A stretch of DNA of 64,000 nucleotides, taken from positions 4,132,001 to 4,196,000 of the forward strand of contig NZ_JABBPK010000001.1 in assembly GCF_012933555.1 (NCBI RefSeq), in the 5' to 3' direction. The translations under genes were made by a program, and so were the position numbers. This DNA is from Niallia alba (GTDB taxonomy: Bacteria; Bacillota; Bacilli; Bacillales; Cytobacillaceae). Shown here piece after piece: positions 54,341 to 63,822 of the stretch (position 1 is its first letter; the number at the start of each line of letters is the position of its first letter). The notes beneath the pieces are model-generated. The model saw only the letters and a list, made by a program, of their open reading frames with translations, had not been told where the DNA came from and did not search any database.

Positions 54341-55231
54341 TTATCGTAAGAAATCAATTAAAGACGTTTGAATTAATCGTGCTCCAACTGCCAATGCTGC
54401 ATTATGGACACTTTCCTGAACAGATAAATTCGTAATCGCCTTTTCCATATCCACATCTTCATTATCAGAAAGGACCTTTGTCGCCATTACTTCCTGTGCA
54501 TCAATTCTCGCCTCTACCATTTCCAAGCGATTTGAGCGAGCGCCAAGCTCAGCTCTTTCACTGTTCATCGAATTAAGAACCTTATCAAGACGCTCTAATA
54601 AATCATCTAGTCCCTCTGTATCATTATTATTGAATTTATCTTCAATACCTTGCATCACATCAAACATCTCTTGATTAAATGTGCTAGCAGGACTTACATT
54701 TGCTTTCATTGTAATTCCTTGAGAAACTTCAACTCCATAATTATCAATTGCTGGATCATTAATATTTGCTGCAACAGTTGGAGGTGATCCGCTTGTTACT
54801 AACGGATTCGATACATCTGTACCATGGAAAATGAATTTTCCGTTAACCTTTGTATTAGCAACATTCACTAAATCATCTTTCAGCTGTCCGATTTCTTTCG
54901 CAATTGCTGCTCTTTCATCGCCACTATTTGTATCATTCTTACCTTGAAGTAATAGTTCACGAGCTCGATCAAGTCCACTAGTCGCTTGCTCAAGTCCTGC
55001 CTCTGAGTTATCCATCCACAAATGAAGCTCGGAAAGATTTCGTTTATACTGTTCCACTTGATTTAAATTGGAACGGAAGTACATTCCTTTCATTGCAACG
55101 ACTGGATCATCAGATGGCTTTGTTATTTTTTTACCGGTTGCAACTTGGTTATTTAGTTCAGCTAATTTATTGTAGCTACTGCTAATATTGCGAAGGGAAT
55201 TCGCTGATACCATTGATTGTGTGACACGCAT
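54341..55231 (-). CDS. flgL: flagellar hook-associated protein 3
   Basis: A 296-residue junction protein with flagellin-like termini: MRVTQSMVSANSLRNISSSYNKLAELNNQVATGKKI at the N-terminus and LSVQESVHNAALAVGARLIQTSLIDFL at the C-terminus. It joins the hook (through FlgK) to the filament. It is 11 nt after flgK. Confidence 0.96.
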   Translation of the reverse strand: MRVTQSMVSANSLRNISSSYNKLAELNNQVATGKKITKPSDDPVVAMKGMYFRSNLNQVEQYKRNLSELHLWMDNSEAGLEQATSGLDRARELLLQGKNDTNSGDERAAIAKEIGQLKDDLVNVANTKVNGKFIFHGTDVSNPLVTSGSPPTVAANINDPAIDNYGVEVSQGITMKANVSPASTFNQEMFDVMQGIEDKFNNNDTEGLDDLLERLDKVLNSMNSERAELGARSNRLEMVEARIDAQEVMATKVLSDNEDVDMEKAITNLSVQESVHNAALAVGARLIQTSLIDFLR

Positions 55232-55242
55232 TATTTATTCAC

Positions 55243-56790
55243 CTATCTTCCAACGACGCCCATGCCGTTTATAATCTTATCTAGCAATTCATCCATTACC
55301 GTTATCATTCTTGCCGATGCATTATATGCTTGCTGGAATTGAATCATATTCGTCATTTCCTCATCTAATGAAACAGAGCTAACACTCATTCGTCTATTAT
55401 CAACCGTTTGCTGAAGTGTTGCAGAATTGGCAGCCATCTTATTTGCTTCTTGTGCGCTTACTGCCATACTTCCGATAACCCCTTCAAAATAGTTGCGGAA
55501 ATTTGACTGCTCAGAATTATTACCATAATCATATTTGTTATTGATGATTTCTGCTAATTTACTCACATAGGTTGCATCACCAAGTGTTGGATTTGATGGA
55601 TCTGCATTTGCGATATTATCCAAGCTGTTTCGAATATCCTGTGAAATTGTCATTCTGCTCGCAAAGCCATTGCGATCCGTAATGCTACCATCTACACTTT
55701 CCGAATCGGCAAAGAAAGAAATCGCTTTGTCGCCATCTTTTATTTCATTCGGACTTAAACCTTCTTCATGCACCTTGTTAAATTCTGTTGCAAAAGTATA
55801 TGCCAGATTGTCTAATTCTTTTAACATATCATTAAAAGTCCCAGCTAATTCGCCATTTTGATCTACATATCCATACGATTCTACTACACTCTTTAATTTT
55901 CCAATAGAGTTAAAGTTATTAATATCAACTACTGTATCTCCAATAGTAATAGACTGAACAGCTGTATCATCTGCATTGCTGTTAACCTTTACTTGTTTAG
56001 CACCATCTTTATCAACCAATGTTCCTAGAGCATTTCCTTTATCATCTACTAAAGTAACAATTGCTTTTCCCTCTGCTTGTGCTAACGCATTTCCGCCTGG
56101 AGCTTCATAGCTTACTTTGATATTCGCAAATTTTGATAGTTCATCTAGTAAACCGTCTCTTTTATCATATAAATCATTGGGTAAATAGCCATTTGGCTCG
56201 ATACTGCCAATTTGCTTATTTACTTGGTCAATTTGTGAAAGCAATGTATTTATTTCTTTTTCAGCTACACTTAATTCATTTTTTGCATCTGCTTTTTCTG
56301 CTGAAACAGTTTGATGTAAATAATTAAATGTTTCTGCTACTGCAATCCCACGCTGGCGCACTACTGCACGAGCACCAGCATTTTGCGGATCAACTGCCAT
56401 GTCCTGAAGTGACTTCCAGAAAGAATCCATCGCTGCAGATAAACCAGAGTCAGACGGCTCATTCAAAATGGTTTCTAAATTGCTTAATGCTGCGGAGCGA
56501 TTTTCCCAGTAGCCGAGCTTGCTCGCTTCAGATCGATACTGTGTATCAAGGAATGTTTCTCTTACACGCACAACTGCCCCTGCTACAACGCCAGTTCCCA
56601 TTTGCCCCGGCATTTTCGGTGCATTTGTCCCTACAGATGGAAAACTTTCTGATTGCTGTAAATCGACTCTTTGACGAGTGTAGCCTAAAGTATTTGCATT
56701 AGCGATGTTATTTCCGGTTGTATATAAAGCACCTTGTTGTGCTGTCATTCCTCTTCTTGCGGTTTCTAATCCCATAAACGTTGAAGCCAT
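55243..56790 (-). CDS. flgK: flagellar hook-associated protein 1
   Basis: A 515-residue protein. The N-terminal rod/hook domain has STFMGLETARRGMTAQQGALYTTGNNIANANTLGY, and the C-terminal Flg_bbr domain ends DEEMTNMIQFQQAYNASARMITVMDELLDKI. It sits on the hook and carries FlgL. Operon flgM-flgN-flgK-flgL. Confidence 0.97.
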   Translation of the reverse strand: MASTFMGLETARRGMTAQQGALYTTGNNIANANTLGYTRQRVDLQQSESFPSVGTNAPKMPGQMGTGVVAGAVVRVRETFLDTQYRSEASKLGYWENRSAALSNLETILNEPSDSGLSAAMDSFWKSLQDMAVDPQNAGARAVVRQRGIAVAETFNYLHQTVSAEKADAKNELSVAEKEINTLLSQIDQVNKQIGSIEPNGYLPNDLYDKRDGLLDELSKFANIKVSYEAPGGNALAQAEGKAIVTLVDDKGNALGTLVDKDGAKQVKVNSNADDTAVQSITIGDTVVDINNFNSIGKLKSVVESYGYVDQNGELAGTFNDMLKELDNLAYTFATEFNKVHEEGLSPNEIKDGDKAISFFADSESVDGSITDRNGFASRMTISQDIRNSLDNIANADPSNPTLGDATYVSKLAEIINNKYDYGNNSEQSNFRNYFEGVIGSMAVSAQEANKMAANSATLQQTVDNRRMSVSSVSLDEEMTNMIQFQQAYNASARMITVMDELLDKIINGMGVVGR

Positions 56791-56803
56791 TTTCTTTCCC
56801 CCA

Positions 56804-57298
56804 TTATGCCTTTATATTTAATAAGCTGTTTCCTTGTTTTCCAATTGCGTTCGTTTGAATATTATTGCCGCTCGGCTTACCGTAATTAATGCTTTTCTGC
56901 GTCGGCTTTAATAAATTTAAGGAAACATTGACAAATTGCATGGATTGTTGAAGAAGCTGTTGATTCAATGAATTTGTTTCTGCTAAATTCATGATAATTT
57001 CTTTCAGATGATTGGCAATTTCCGATACTTTCTCTGCATCTTGTGAATCAAGAAACTTTACGCAATCCATCACTGTAGGATCTGGAATAGTTGGAACCAT
57101 TCGTTTAGAGATAGTAACCCTTGCTTCTTCCAGTTTTTGTATGCTCATAATATGAGCTTGTTCATCCTTCATAATTTGCTTGAGGGCGTCCATATCGCCA
57201 ATCTTAATTGCTTCTGTCTTCTTTTTTGCTACTTCATGTAAACTTTGATGTAACTTCACAAGCTTGTCCAGTGTCTGTATTAATAATGTTGCTGACAT
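56804..57298 (-). CDS. flgN: flagellar export chaperone FlgN
   Basis: A 164-residue mainly helical protein (B. subtilis YvyG) that escorts FlgK and FlgL to the export machine. Helices cover residues 1-130; the tail is low complexity. Identified by position between flgM and flgK and by the FlgN-type helical pattern. Confidence 0.9.
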   Translation of the reverse strand: MSATLLIQTLDKLVKLHQSLHEVAKKKTEAIKIGDMDALKQIMKDEQAHIMSIQKLEEARVTISKRMVPTIPDPTVMDCVKFLDSQDAEKVSEIANHLKEIIMNLAETNSLNQQLLQQSMQFVNVSLNLLKPTQKSINYGKPSGNNIQTNAIGKQGNSLLNIKA

Positions 57299-57324
57299 GT
57301 TAGCCCTCCTTTTTTATGAATGAT

Positions 57325-57591
57325 TTAGTTTTTGGAATAAAAGTTTAAAATGCTTTTTGCTACATCTTGCGGATTTACTTCATACGTACCGCTCTGTACT
57401 TGTTTTTTCAGTGCATCGATTTTTTCCGTGCGCGCAGCAGAAACTTGGGAAACTTGCTGTAATTCTTTCGCAGCCGCAGAGATTTCAACTTTATCTGCTC
57501 CTTTTGTTCCTTCCGCTTTATTGGATTGGTCGACTTTGTTTACTTTTTTATATGGATTAATGCCCTGTGTTCCATAATTATTAATTTTCAT
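57325..57591 (-). CDS. flgM: anti-sigma-D factor FlgM
   Basis: An 88-residue protein that holds SigD inactive until the hook is complete. N-terminal MKINNYGTQGINPYKK and C-terminal SigD-binding segment with KIDALKKQVQSGTYEVNPQDVAKSILNFY. The ATG at 57591 with GAGGAG at 6 nt is preferred over an upstream frame start. A SigD promoter lies 50 nt upstream, giving feedback control. Confidence 0.96.
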   Translation of the reverse strand: MKINNYGTQGINPYKKVNKVDQSNKAEGTKGADKVEISAAAKELQQVSQVSAARTEKIDALKKQVQSGTYEVNPQDVAKSILNFYSKN

Positions 57592-57639
57592 TGTGTACTC
57601 CTCGCTTTCTTTCCCGTACAAGTTTTATTCTTATTACTA

Positions 57640-57665
57640 GTATCGGATGATTAGCGTTTTATTTA
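57640..57665 (-). promoter_or_regulatory. SigD promoter of the flgM operon
   Basis: TAAA (57665-57662), 14-nt spacer, TCCGATAC (57647-57640), sharing CCGATA with the consensus. It has the same spacing as the hag and flaG promoters in this window. Confidence 0.65.
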
Positions 57666-57763
57666 ATCATTTCCTTTAATTTTTATAAAAATACGTCAAA
57701 ATAACTACTTTCCCAATCATATGTGTGAGTATATTCCTAGAGGGGATTTTAGGTTGTAGGTTT

Positions 57764-57784
57764 AACGCCGAACGAGTTCGGCGC
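57764..57784 (-). terminator. hairpin after yvyF
   Basis: CGCCGAAC-GA-GTTCGGCG palindrome 11 nt after the yvyF stop. A T-run is absent, so it may attenuate or be an mRNA-protecting stem rather than a full terminator. Confidence 0.45.
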
Positions 57785-57794
57785 TTGTTTGGAA

Positions 57795-58196
57795 TTAACG
57801 TGTAAAATAGGTAGTCCTTTTTTTAAGCTCTTTTTGTCTTTCTTCTTCTTGTTCGACTGCATGCAAGTCATTTTTTATCTCCGTTAAACAAGAATTACAA
57901 AGCTTGCCTTCACGAATAATCGTACCGCACTGTGCACAAGGATAGCCAAGGTTCGGAAATTGAGCGAGCTTAATTCTACCTTTTTTGATAAATTTATAAA
58001 TCAGCGTTCTCTCTACGCCCGTTGCTTCCACTACTTCATCCATTTGCGCTGTTCGATTCTGCTTTTTGCGAATAAATTGATAAACTTTTTCAAAATCGGC
58101 TTCTTCTTGTTTATAGCATTTTAGACACACATCGCGAATATTATTTAGCACATAAATATCGCCACATTGTGGGCAATTCCCTAGTTCTGCCACCAA
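57795..58196 (-). CDS. yvyF: YvyF-like zinc-ribbon protein (TIGR03826/FlgM-adjacent)
   Basis: A 133-residue protein with two four-cysteine zinc ribbons: CPQCGDIY...CLKC near the N-terminus and CAQCGTII...CNSC near residue 90, and a central MerR-like helix-turn-helix segment (TGVERTLIYKFIKKGRIKLAQFP). It lies between comFC and flgM as in B. subtilis. The function is not established; DNA binding is suggested by its motifs. Confidence 0.88.
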   Translation of the reverse strand: MVAELGNCPQCGDIYVLNNIRDVCLKCYKQEEADFEKVYQFIRKKQNRTAQMDEVVEATGVERTLIYKFIKKGRIKLAQFPNLGYPCAQCGTIIREGKLCNSCLTEIKNDLHAVEQEEERQKELKKRTTYFTR

Positions 58197-58205
58197 AATT
58201 CCTCC

Positions 58206-58898
58206 TCATCTTGCAAGCGTAAAGGAAGAGATGGACTTTGCTCCCGCTTCCTTTAATAATTTTGCTGCACTCCGTAACGTTGCACCTGTAGTATATATAT
58301 CGTCCATAAGAAGAATATCTTGAGCAATTATCGACTCTTTCTTCTCTAGTTTAAAAATATTTTCTATTTGCAAGCGTTCTTGTCTTGTTTTTTTCGATTG
58401 TTTTTCGCTATGTATGCGTACAAGACAATTGGTGTAAGGGATTTTCGTATAAAAAAATATAGCCTCTACTTGATTAAAGCCTCTCTCATACAATCGTTCC
58501 TCGCTTAATGGAATGGGCACAACCACCTTATTTTTTCCGAAATCCTTCGGTAAAAAAGAAACGAAAGCAGAAGCTAAGCGAAAGTCTCCTCTATATTTAA
58601 ATCGAGCAATTGTCTCTTTCAAAAAATCATTATATAAAAATAGCGACTGATTCGATTGCAGTATACCTTTCCATTCATTTAGTTCGTCCCATTTTTGGCA
58701 ATCGCGGCATACCCCATCTTTAACATGTCTAGTCTCCAGCATTTGAAGAGATCGACCACATACTTGGCACGTCTCCCCTTTAATTACTTCTAATTTCTCC
58801 TTGCAATCTGCACATAAATAACATTCTGGCTCTCTTGAGAAAAGATAAGTCCAATTAAATTCTGGGGTTACTGGAGCTAAGCAAATCACACAAATCAT
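58206..58898 (-). CDS. comFC: competence protein ComFC, phosphoribosyltransferase-like
   Basis: A 230-residue protein: an N-terminal zinc ribbon (CVICLAP...CYLCADC, CQVCGRS...CRDC) and a PRTase domain with the pyrophosphate motif ILLMDDIYTTGATL. It works with ComFA in uptake of single-stranded DNA during transformation. Its start overlaps comFA by 4 nt. comFB, which lies between the two in B. subtilis, is absent. Confidence 0.95.
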   Translation of the reverse strand: MICVICLAPVTPEFNWTYLFSREPECYLCADCKEKLEVIKGETCQVCGRSLQMLETRHVKDGVCRDCQKWDELNEWKGILQSNQSLFLYNDFLKETIARFKYRGDFRLASAFVSFLPKDFGKNKVVVPIPLSEERLYERGFNQVEAIFFYTKIPYTNCLVRIHSEKQSKKTRQERLQIENIFKLEKKESIIAQDILLMDDIYTTGATLRSAAKLLKEAGAKSISSFTLAR

Positions 58899-60394
58899 CG
58901 AAGCATCCCCCTTTCTCTTGCTTCTTTATTACTTTTCATAATTTGCTTTCGTGCTGAAACCATACTATTTGTTTTTCCATAATGAAAAAAAGTAATCGTT
59001 CCACCCGGAAATTCTTTTTTCCTGCCTACCCTGCCTGAAATCTGAACGAGAGCACTTTCGGTAAAAATTGGATTTTCTGCCCCTAACACCGCAACATCTA
59101 CATTAGGAAAAGTTACCCCTCTTTCTAAAATGGTTGTCGTGATAAGCAAGTCCACTTTTTTATCACGCATTTTTTGGACCTTTTCTTTTCTATTAGGATC
59201 TTCTGCGTGAACAGCTTCTAAGCTACTTATAATTGGTTGTAAGAGCGTTTTTATTTTTTCCATATAATAAATTTTCGGCACAAATAAAAGTATTGGCTTC
59301 TTCTCAGGAACTCGTTCATGAATCCATTTAATAAGTGGGGCAGGTAACTTTTCCTTACTTAATCCTTTTTCCCAATTTCCACACCACTGAAAAGAAGGAA
59401 CTGGCAAAGGGTATTGATGAAAACGAGCAGGGATGGTGACGAAGGGAATCTTCTTTTGTCTACATTTTTCTTGCCAAGCTTTATCAGGGGTTGCTGTTAA
59501 ATAGATAAGTGTCGAGTGTTCTTTTCTCGCTTTCTGTACAGCATATTGAAGGGATGTATCAACTGAATAGGGGAAAGCATCCATTTCGTCCAAAATGACG
59601 AGATCAAATGCTTGTTGAAAACGAAAAAGCTGGTGTGTTGTGCTTATCGTTAGGGGACTATATAGATGACGATCTTCACTGCCGCCATAAACAGGAAGAA
59701 CCTTTATGTCTGGAAAAACCTCCTGCAATCTAGGGGCCAATTCGAGGACAACATCTGTGCGAGGGGTTGCAATACATACTCGTTGGTTTTGCTTTAATGC
59801 TTTTTCGATCCCTTTAAAAAGTATCTCCGTTTTTCCAGCTCCACACACCGCCCAAATAAGTAGTTCAGATTGGTCTTCGATAATTGCCTCCATTTTGTCA
59901 GATGCCTCTTGCTGTCCTGGTGATAATGTTCCGCTCCATTGTAGCGCAATTTCTGAAGTTTCTTGAATTAATTTAGGTCCATTCCAAGTAATTAATGGAG
60001 TACATTCACTAATTCTCCCCATCATGATGCAGTTCCGACAATAGGTACATGTTTCTTGACATCTCGCACATGGAAAACTTGCAAACAGCTGCTGATTCTC
60101 ATTACCACATCGCTTACAGCTATATTTATTGCGAGCATTTTTTTCAATGCCTTGCATGTAGGAACAATAACCATTTTCGTAATGTGCTTGGATTTCTTCT
60201 TCGGAAAAAGGCAGTTCATTTAGTAGTAATGCTTTACCTTGAAGAGTAGCTTGGAGTTGGGGATTAAATGGATAAGCACTATTAAGTGGGGGCGTTAAGA
60301 GCAGATTTGGTGAAGCATTCGAAATTCGAAAAGAGTGAGGGGGATTACTTTTAGTGGGGATTATTATATTGTGCATTTGATAAAACCGCATCAT
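58895..60394 (-). CDS. comFA: competence DEAD-box helicase/translocase ComFA
   Basis: A 499-residue ATPase that drives DNA import. An N-terminal zinc-binding region (CKRCGNENQ...CARCQETCTYCRNC) precedes helicase motifs: Walker A AVCGAGKTE, Walker B VILDEMDAFP, YLTATP, and QISGRVGRKK. The start is ATGATG; either ATG may be used, and the second has better spacing from AGGAGG. The start overlaps the stop of the upstream NERD gene. Confidence 0.96.
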   Translation of the reverse strand: MMRFYQMHNIIIPTKSNPPHSFRISNASPNLLLTPPLNSAYPFNPQLQATLQGKALLLNELPFSEEEIQAHYENGYCSYMQGIEKNARNKYSCKRCGNENQQLFASFPCARCQETCTYCRNCIMMGRISECTPLITWNGPKLIQETSEIALQWSGTLSPGQQEASDKMEAIIEDQSELLIWAVCGAGKTEILFKGIEKALKQNQRVCIATPRTDVVLELAPRLQEVFPDIKVLPVYGGSEDRHLYSPLTISTTHQLFRFQQAFDLVILDEMDAFPYSVDTSLQYAVQKARKEHSTLIYLTATPDKAWQEKCRQKKIPFVTIPARFHQYPLPVPSFQWCGNWEKGLSKEKLPAPLIKWIHERVPEKKPILLFVPKIYYMEKIKTLLQPIISSLEAVHAEDPNRKEKVQKMRDKKVDLLITTTILERGVTFPNVDVAVLGAENPIFTESALVQISGRVGRKKEFPGGTITFFHYGKTNSMVSARKQIMKSNKEARERGMLR

Positions 60395-61386
60395 TTTCCT
60401 CCTAATTCTGATTTAAATAGATTTAAGGGTAAGTGATGGACAGTCATTTTTCCTGCTCCAGTCACTTTTAAGTTTAATTTCGCTAGTATTCTGGAAGCAG
60501 TGTAAATAGAATCTATTTGTAAAAATTCCCTGAGTTGAGAATTGGTGATTTGCTCCCCGAAAAGAAAGTAATAATCTTTTAAAGTTGGGATCATCACTTG
60601 ATTTGTCTTGTGTTTGCAACCAAGGCAATACCAATGTTGCATATGTTTTTTCATTAAAAATTGGTTGCAACATTCGCATTTCACTCCGGATATGATATCT
60701 GCTTTATTAACTTGATACTTTTGCAGAATATCCGTATCTAAAGGAGTGTTCTTTTTCTTTAAGCATTTGATTAATTTCTTCCTTTCATCTGCTGGGAGGA
60801 AGGATGCTTTAAAAGATAAAGTAAGTTTAGGAATTAATTCTGGCAAATACTCTTTATGAATGATGGTATTTTTAAAGGTTTGAATTTGAGGAGGGGATAA
60901 ACGTAAAATCGATTTGGGATTACTAAATACAACGAGAGAGTAAATCGGAATAGCAGGAAATTGATTGGCTAGTAACCAGTCTTCAAGTTGTCTCTTTAAT
61001 CTGTTCACTTGAATAATAGGGTCCGGAAAGGCCTCTTTTTCCTCTCCTTTTATTCGTGTCATTTGATGCAAATCAATATCAAAGTACAGTTCACCGACTA
61101 TGTTTTTCACTTCAAGAATTAGGGCATATTTTGCATGAAGAATTAATACATCAATTTGAAAAAAATGTTTTCCATCCCATAGACGTAAATCATGAAGAAT
61201 AAAGTAGTCCTCATCTGGTAAAAAACTAAGTGGGAAGTCTACAGCCTTCTCTCCCCTGTAGCCTGCCAATTTTCTTTGATAATCTTGATTTATTAAAGAA
61301 ATATTAGGATGATGGGCTCTAATTCTGGAAAGTAAGGCTTCTAATTGAAGCGCTCGATATGGATATTCAATTGGTCTTACAATCAA
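60391..61386 (-). CDS. NERD-domain protein with C-terminal zinc ribbon
   Basis: A 331-residue protein. The NERD (nuclease-related) core has a D...ExK pattern in QIDVLILHAKYALILEVKN; a later ribbon CECCNQFLM...CLGCKHK follows near residue 240. The TTG at 61386 with AAGGAAGTGA upstream is the likely start; the open frame further upstream lacks a ribosome site. Its stop overlaps comFA (A-TGA-TG), so it is the first gene of the comF operon here. NERD proteins are predicted nucleases, and many sit in DNA-processing loci; a role linked to transformation is an inference. Confidence 0.8.
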   Translation of the reverse strand: MIVRPIEYPYRALQLEALLSRIRAHHPNISLINQDYQRKLAGYRGEKAVDFPLSFLPDEDYFILHDLRLWDGKHFFQIDVLILHAKYALILEVKNIVGELYFDIDLHQMTRIKGEEKEAFPDPIIQVNRLKRQLEDWLLANQFPAIPIYSLVVFSNPKSILRLSPPQIQTFKNTIIHKEYLPELIPKLTLSFKASFLPADERKKLIKCLKKKNTPLDTDILQKYQVNKADIISGVKCECCNQFLMKKHMQHWYCLGCKHKTNQVMIPTLKDYYFLFGEQITNSQLREFLQIDSIYTASRILAKLNLKVTGAGKMTVHHLPLNLFKSELGGK

Positions 61387-61549
61387 CTGATCACTTCCTT
61401 TCATTTTTATACTGTTTATTCTATACTTTAGCTTGAATTCCTGCATATTTTATAAAAAATTACGAACGTTAATATAATCTGTGCTTTCTGATATGAGTGG
61501 TAGCAATCTTTGTTGCCGTTTTATAGCTTTTGCTTGTTTCTTTTTTTAC

Positions 61550-61772
61550 TTTTACTTGCGACTTCTCCACTTTTACTTGCGACTCTACACTTTACTTGCG
61601 GCCTCTCCACCTTTCCTTGCAACTTTCACTCCTTTACTTGCGACTTCTCCACTTTTACTTGCGACTTTCACTTCTTTACTTGCGACTTTCACTCCTTTAC
61701 TTGCAACTCCTCCACCTTTCCTTGTGACTTTCACCTTTTACTTGCGACTCCCCACTCCTTTACTTATGATCA
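61550..61772. repeat. 21-bp minisatellite, locus 2
   Basis: About eleven imperfect copies of the same 20-21-bp unit as at 27630-27795 (core TTTACTTGCGACTTTCACTCC, with CTTCTCCAC variants). It lies between the degV terminator and the NERD-comF operon. The unit leaves several frames open, giving spurious repeats of a TCDF-type peptide. Confidence 0.9.
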
Positions 61773-61783
61773 ACCAACCCCCC

Positions 61784-61820
61784 ATCAAAAAACCCGGTTC
61801 TCATCAAGAACCGGGATCTC
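61784..61820 (-). terminator. terminator of degV
   Basis: CCCGGTTCT/AGAACCGGG stem with a 5-nt loop followed by TTTTTT on the minus strand. Confidence 0.9.
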
Positions 61821-61834
61821 TCTAACACAACCTA

Positions 61835-62674
61835 TTATCTCTTCTTCATCCACCCAAGCCCCATAGACCCCTCACCTAAATGAGTTCCAATTACGGCACC
61901 AAAGTAGCTTAAGGAGAATTCAATATTCGGGAATTCTTGCTCTAGTTCTGCTTTCCATTCTTTTGCTTCTTCTTCGCGATTAGCATGGATAATGACAGCA
62001 TAGTAGCTGTCTCCGTTTGTTGCTTCGCGTAAAAGTTCCACAATGCGCTTCATTGCTCTTTTTTTTGTGCGGATTTTTTCAAATGGGACGATTAGTTTAT
62101 CCTTGAAATGTAGCAACGGTTTTACTTGCAGGAGACTTCCTATGATTGCTTGGGCGCTTGAAAGGCGTCCTCCGCGTTGGAGATTGGACAGATCATCTAC
62201 CATAAAGTAGGCGTGGCTTGTTTCTTTTAATTCATCTAGAATTGGCATAATTTCTGCTGCTGTTTTGCCTGCACGGACTAATTTCGCTGCTTCAATGGCA
62301 TAGAATCCTTGAACCATGCAACTCACTTCTGTATCAAAAGCAAATACAGTAATTCCATCTACCATGTCTCCCGCAGAGATGGCGCCTTGATAAGTACCGC
62401 TAATTCCGCTTGATAAGTGGATACTAATTACTTCATCATAATTCTCGGAGAGTTTTTCAAATAGCTCCACAAATTTTCCAATTGATGGCTGAGAAGTAGT
62501 AGGCAGCTCCTTTGTTTTAATTTCTTCATAAAATTCGGATGCTGTTAATTCTTTTTCTTCTTCATACACTTCTGACCCAAGAATGACCGTCAATGGAATC
62601 ATATGTATATCGTACTTCTCCCTTACATCTTTAGGGATATAAGCCGTACTATCTGTAACAATAGCTGTTTTCAT
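61835..62674 (-). CDS. DegV family fatty-acid-binding protein
   Basis: A 279-residue DegV/FakB-type protein. TDSTAYIP near the N-terminus, SQPSIGKFVELFEKL, and HLSSGISGTYQGA are the lipid-binding motifs, and HLGEGSMGLGW is near the C-terminus. FakB proteins hold a fatty acid for phosphorylation by FakA. It is in the yviA position, between comF and degU. Confidence 0.93.
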   Translation of the reverse strand: MKTAIVTDSTAYIPKDVREKYDIHMIPLTVILGSEVYEEEKELTASEFYEEIKTKELPTTSQPSIGKFVELFEKLSENYDEVISIHLSSGISGTYQGAISAGDMVDGITVFAFDTEVSCMVQGFYAIEAAKLVRAGKTAAEIMPILDELKETSHAYFMVDDLSNLQRGGRLSSAQAIIGSLLQVKPLLHFKDKLIVPFEKIRTKKRAMKRIVELLREATNGDSYYAVIIHANREEEAKEWKAELEQEFPNIEFSLSYFGAVIGTHLGEGSMGLGWMKKR

Positions 62675-62823
62675 CCAATTAGTTACCTTCCTTATCTATT
62701 CGTTTGTATTCCATTTTAACTAAAAAAGAGTTTATTTGCATTATATATTAACTCTATTATAATGCACAAAAAGAGGAATTTATATGGAATTTTAATAGGC
62801 AAGAAAATATTATAACAGATTTT

Positions 62824-62973
62824 TTACTTTTGAGGTTGATTCGGAATGGGAATTTCTCTTCTCTTTAATTCTACAAAGAGGAGCAGGATGAATTCTTCGG
62901 CGAGTTCTAATTTTATCGCTTCTAAATATGCTTCTATTAGGGTGTGATCAGGAAGTCTCTTGATTCCATTCAT
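62824..62973 (-). CDS. sda: sporulation histidine kinase inhibitor Sda
   Basis: A 49-residue helical hairpin: LPDHTLIEAYLEAIKLELAEEFILLLFVELKRREI matches Sda in pattern, with LIExYxxA and ELKRR conserved. Sda binds the dimerisation domain of KinA-type kinases and delays sporulation when DNA replication is disturbed. AGGAGG lies 7 nt before the ATG at 62973. In B. subtilis sda lies elsewhere, so its placement between degV and degU differs. Confidence 0.8.
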   Translation of the reverse strand: MNGIKRLPDHTLIEAYLEAIKLELAEEFILLLFVELKRREIPIPNQPQK

Positions 62974-63089
62974 TGGAATTCCTCCTATCATCTTCTTTAC
63001 CAATATCTTATCAATAATCCTAGGTAAAAACACCTAATTCACTTACAATATTATGACAATTCCACAAACTACTGTAAGGACAAATAAAA

Positions 63090-63133
63090 AAGGAGCTCCT
63101 TAAACCAACTAGTGATTCAGGTAGCACCTTTCC
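63090..63133 (-). terminator. terminator of degU
   Basis: AAAGGTGCT...AGGAGCTCCTTT stem followed by TTTTATTTG on the minus strand. Confidence 0.6.
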
Positions 63134-63135
63134 TA

Positions 63136-63822
63136 TTAACGAACTTCTACCCAACCGTTTTTAATAGCAACAACAACTGCTTGCGTACGGTCGTTTACAT
63201 TCATTTTTTGTAAAATATTACTTACATGGTTTTTAACCGTTTTTTCACTAATAAATAATGCCTCGCCGATTCCTCTATTACTTTTACCATCTGCAAGAAG
63301 CTGTAAGACTTCACATTCACGTCTAGTTAATAAATGTAATGGTCTTCTAATTTCTACAACTTGTACATGGTGTTCATCAGAGTTTGCATTTTCTAATGCT
63401 AGACGACGATATTCATTTACTAGGTTATGGGTTACTTTCGGATGTAAATAGGAACCTCCGTCAGCTACTACTTTAACCGCTTCAATAAGTGCATCTGCAT
63501 CCATTTCTTTTAGTAGATAACCGCTAGCACCTGTTTTTAATGCATGGGTTACGTAGTTTTCATCATCATGAATGGATAGAATGATAACCTTTGTATCAGG
63601 AAATTTCTCTAACAATTGTCTTGTTGCCTCTACTCCATTAATTGTAGGCATATTTATATCCATAATTGTTACGTCTGGTTGGTATTCTTCAATTAGCTGA
63701 ATGGCTTGTGTGCCATCATCCCCTTCAGCTACGACTTCGAAACTCGATTCGAAGTCGAGAATTCGTTTTACCCCTTCTCTAAACAATTGGTGATCATCAA
63801 TAATAACTATCTTAGTAGTCAA
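63136..63822 (-). CDS. degU: response regulator DegU
   Basis: A 228-residue NarL-type regulator. The receiver domain has the phospho-acceptor Asp55 in [13 protein letters not shown] and Lys in KEMDADAL; the C-terminal LuxR domain has [39 protein letters not shown]. It controls exoenzymes, competence and motility. The start is TTG with GGGAGG at 8 nt. No histidine kinase gene end is clear in the 178 nt upstream; degS normally precedes it. Confidence 0.96.
   Translation of the reverse strand: MTTKIVIIDDHQLFREGVKRILDFESSFEVVAEGDDGTQAIQLIEEYQPDVTIMDINMPTINGVEATRQLLEKFPDTKVIILSIHDDENYVTHALKTGASGYLLKEMDADALIEAVKVVADGGSYLHPKVTHNLVNEYRRLALENANSDEHHVQVVEIRRPLHLLTRRECEVLQLLADGKSNRGIGEALFISEKTVKNHVSNILQKMNVNDRTQAVVVAIKNGWVEVR

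Noticed and set aside
61481-61866. Open frames with repeated TCDF-type peptides
   Set aside because: Same minisatellite effect at the second locus; they run through the degV terminator.
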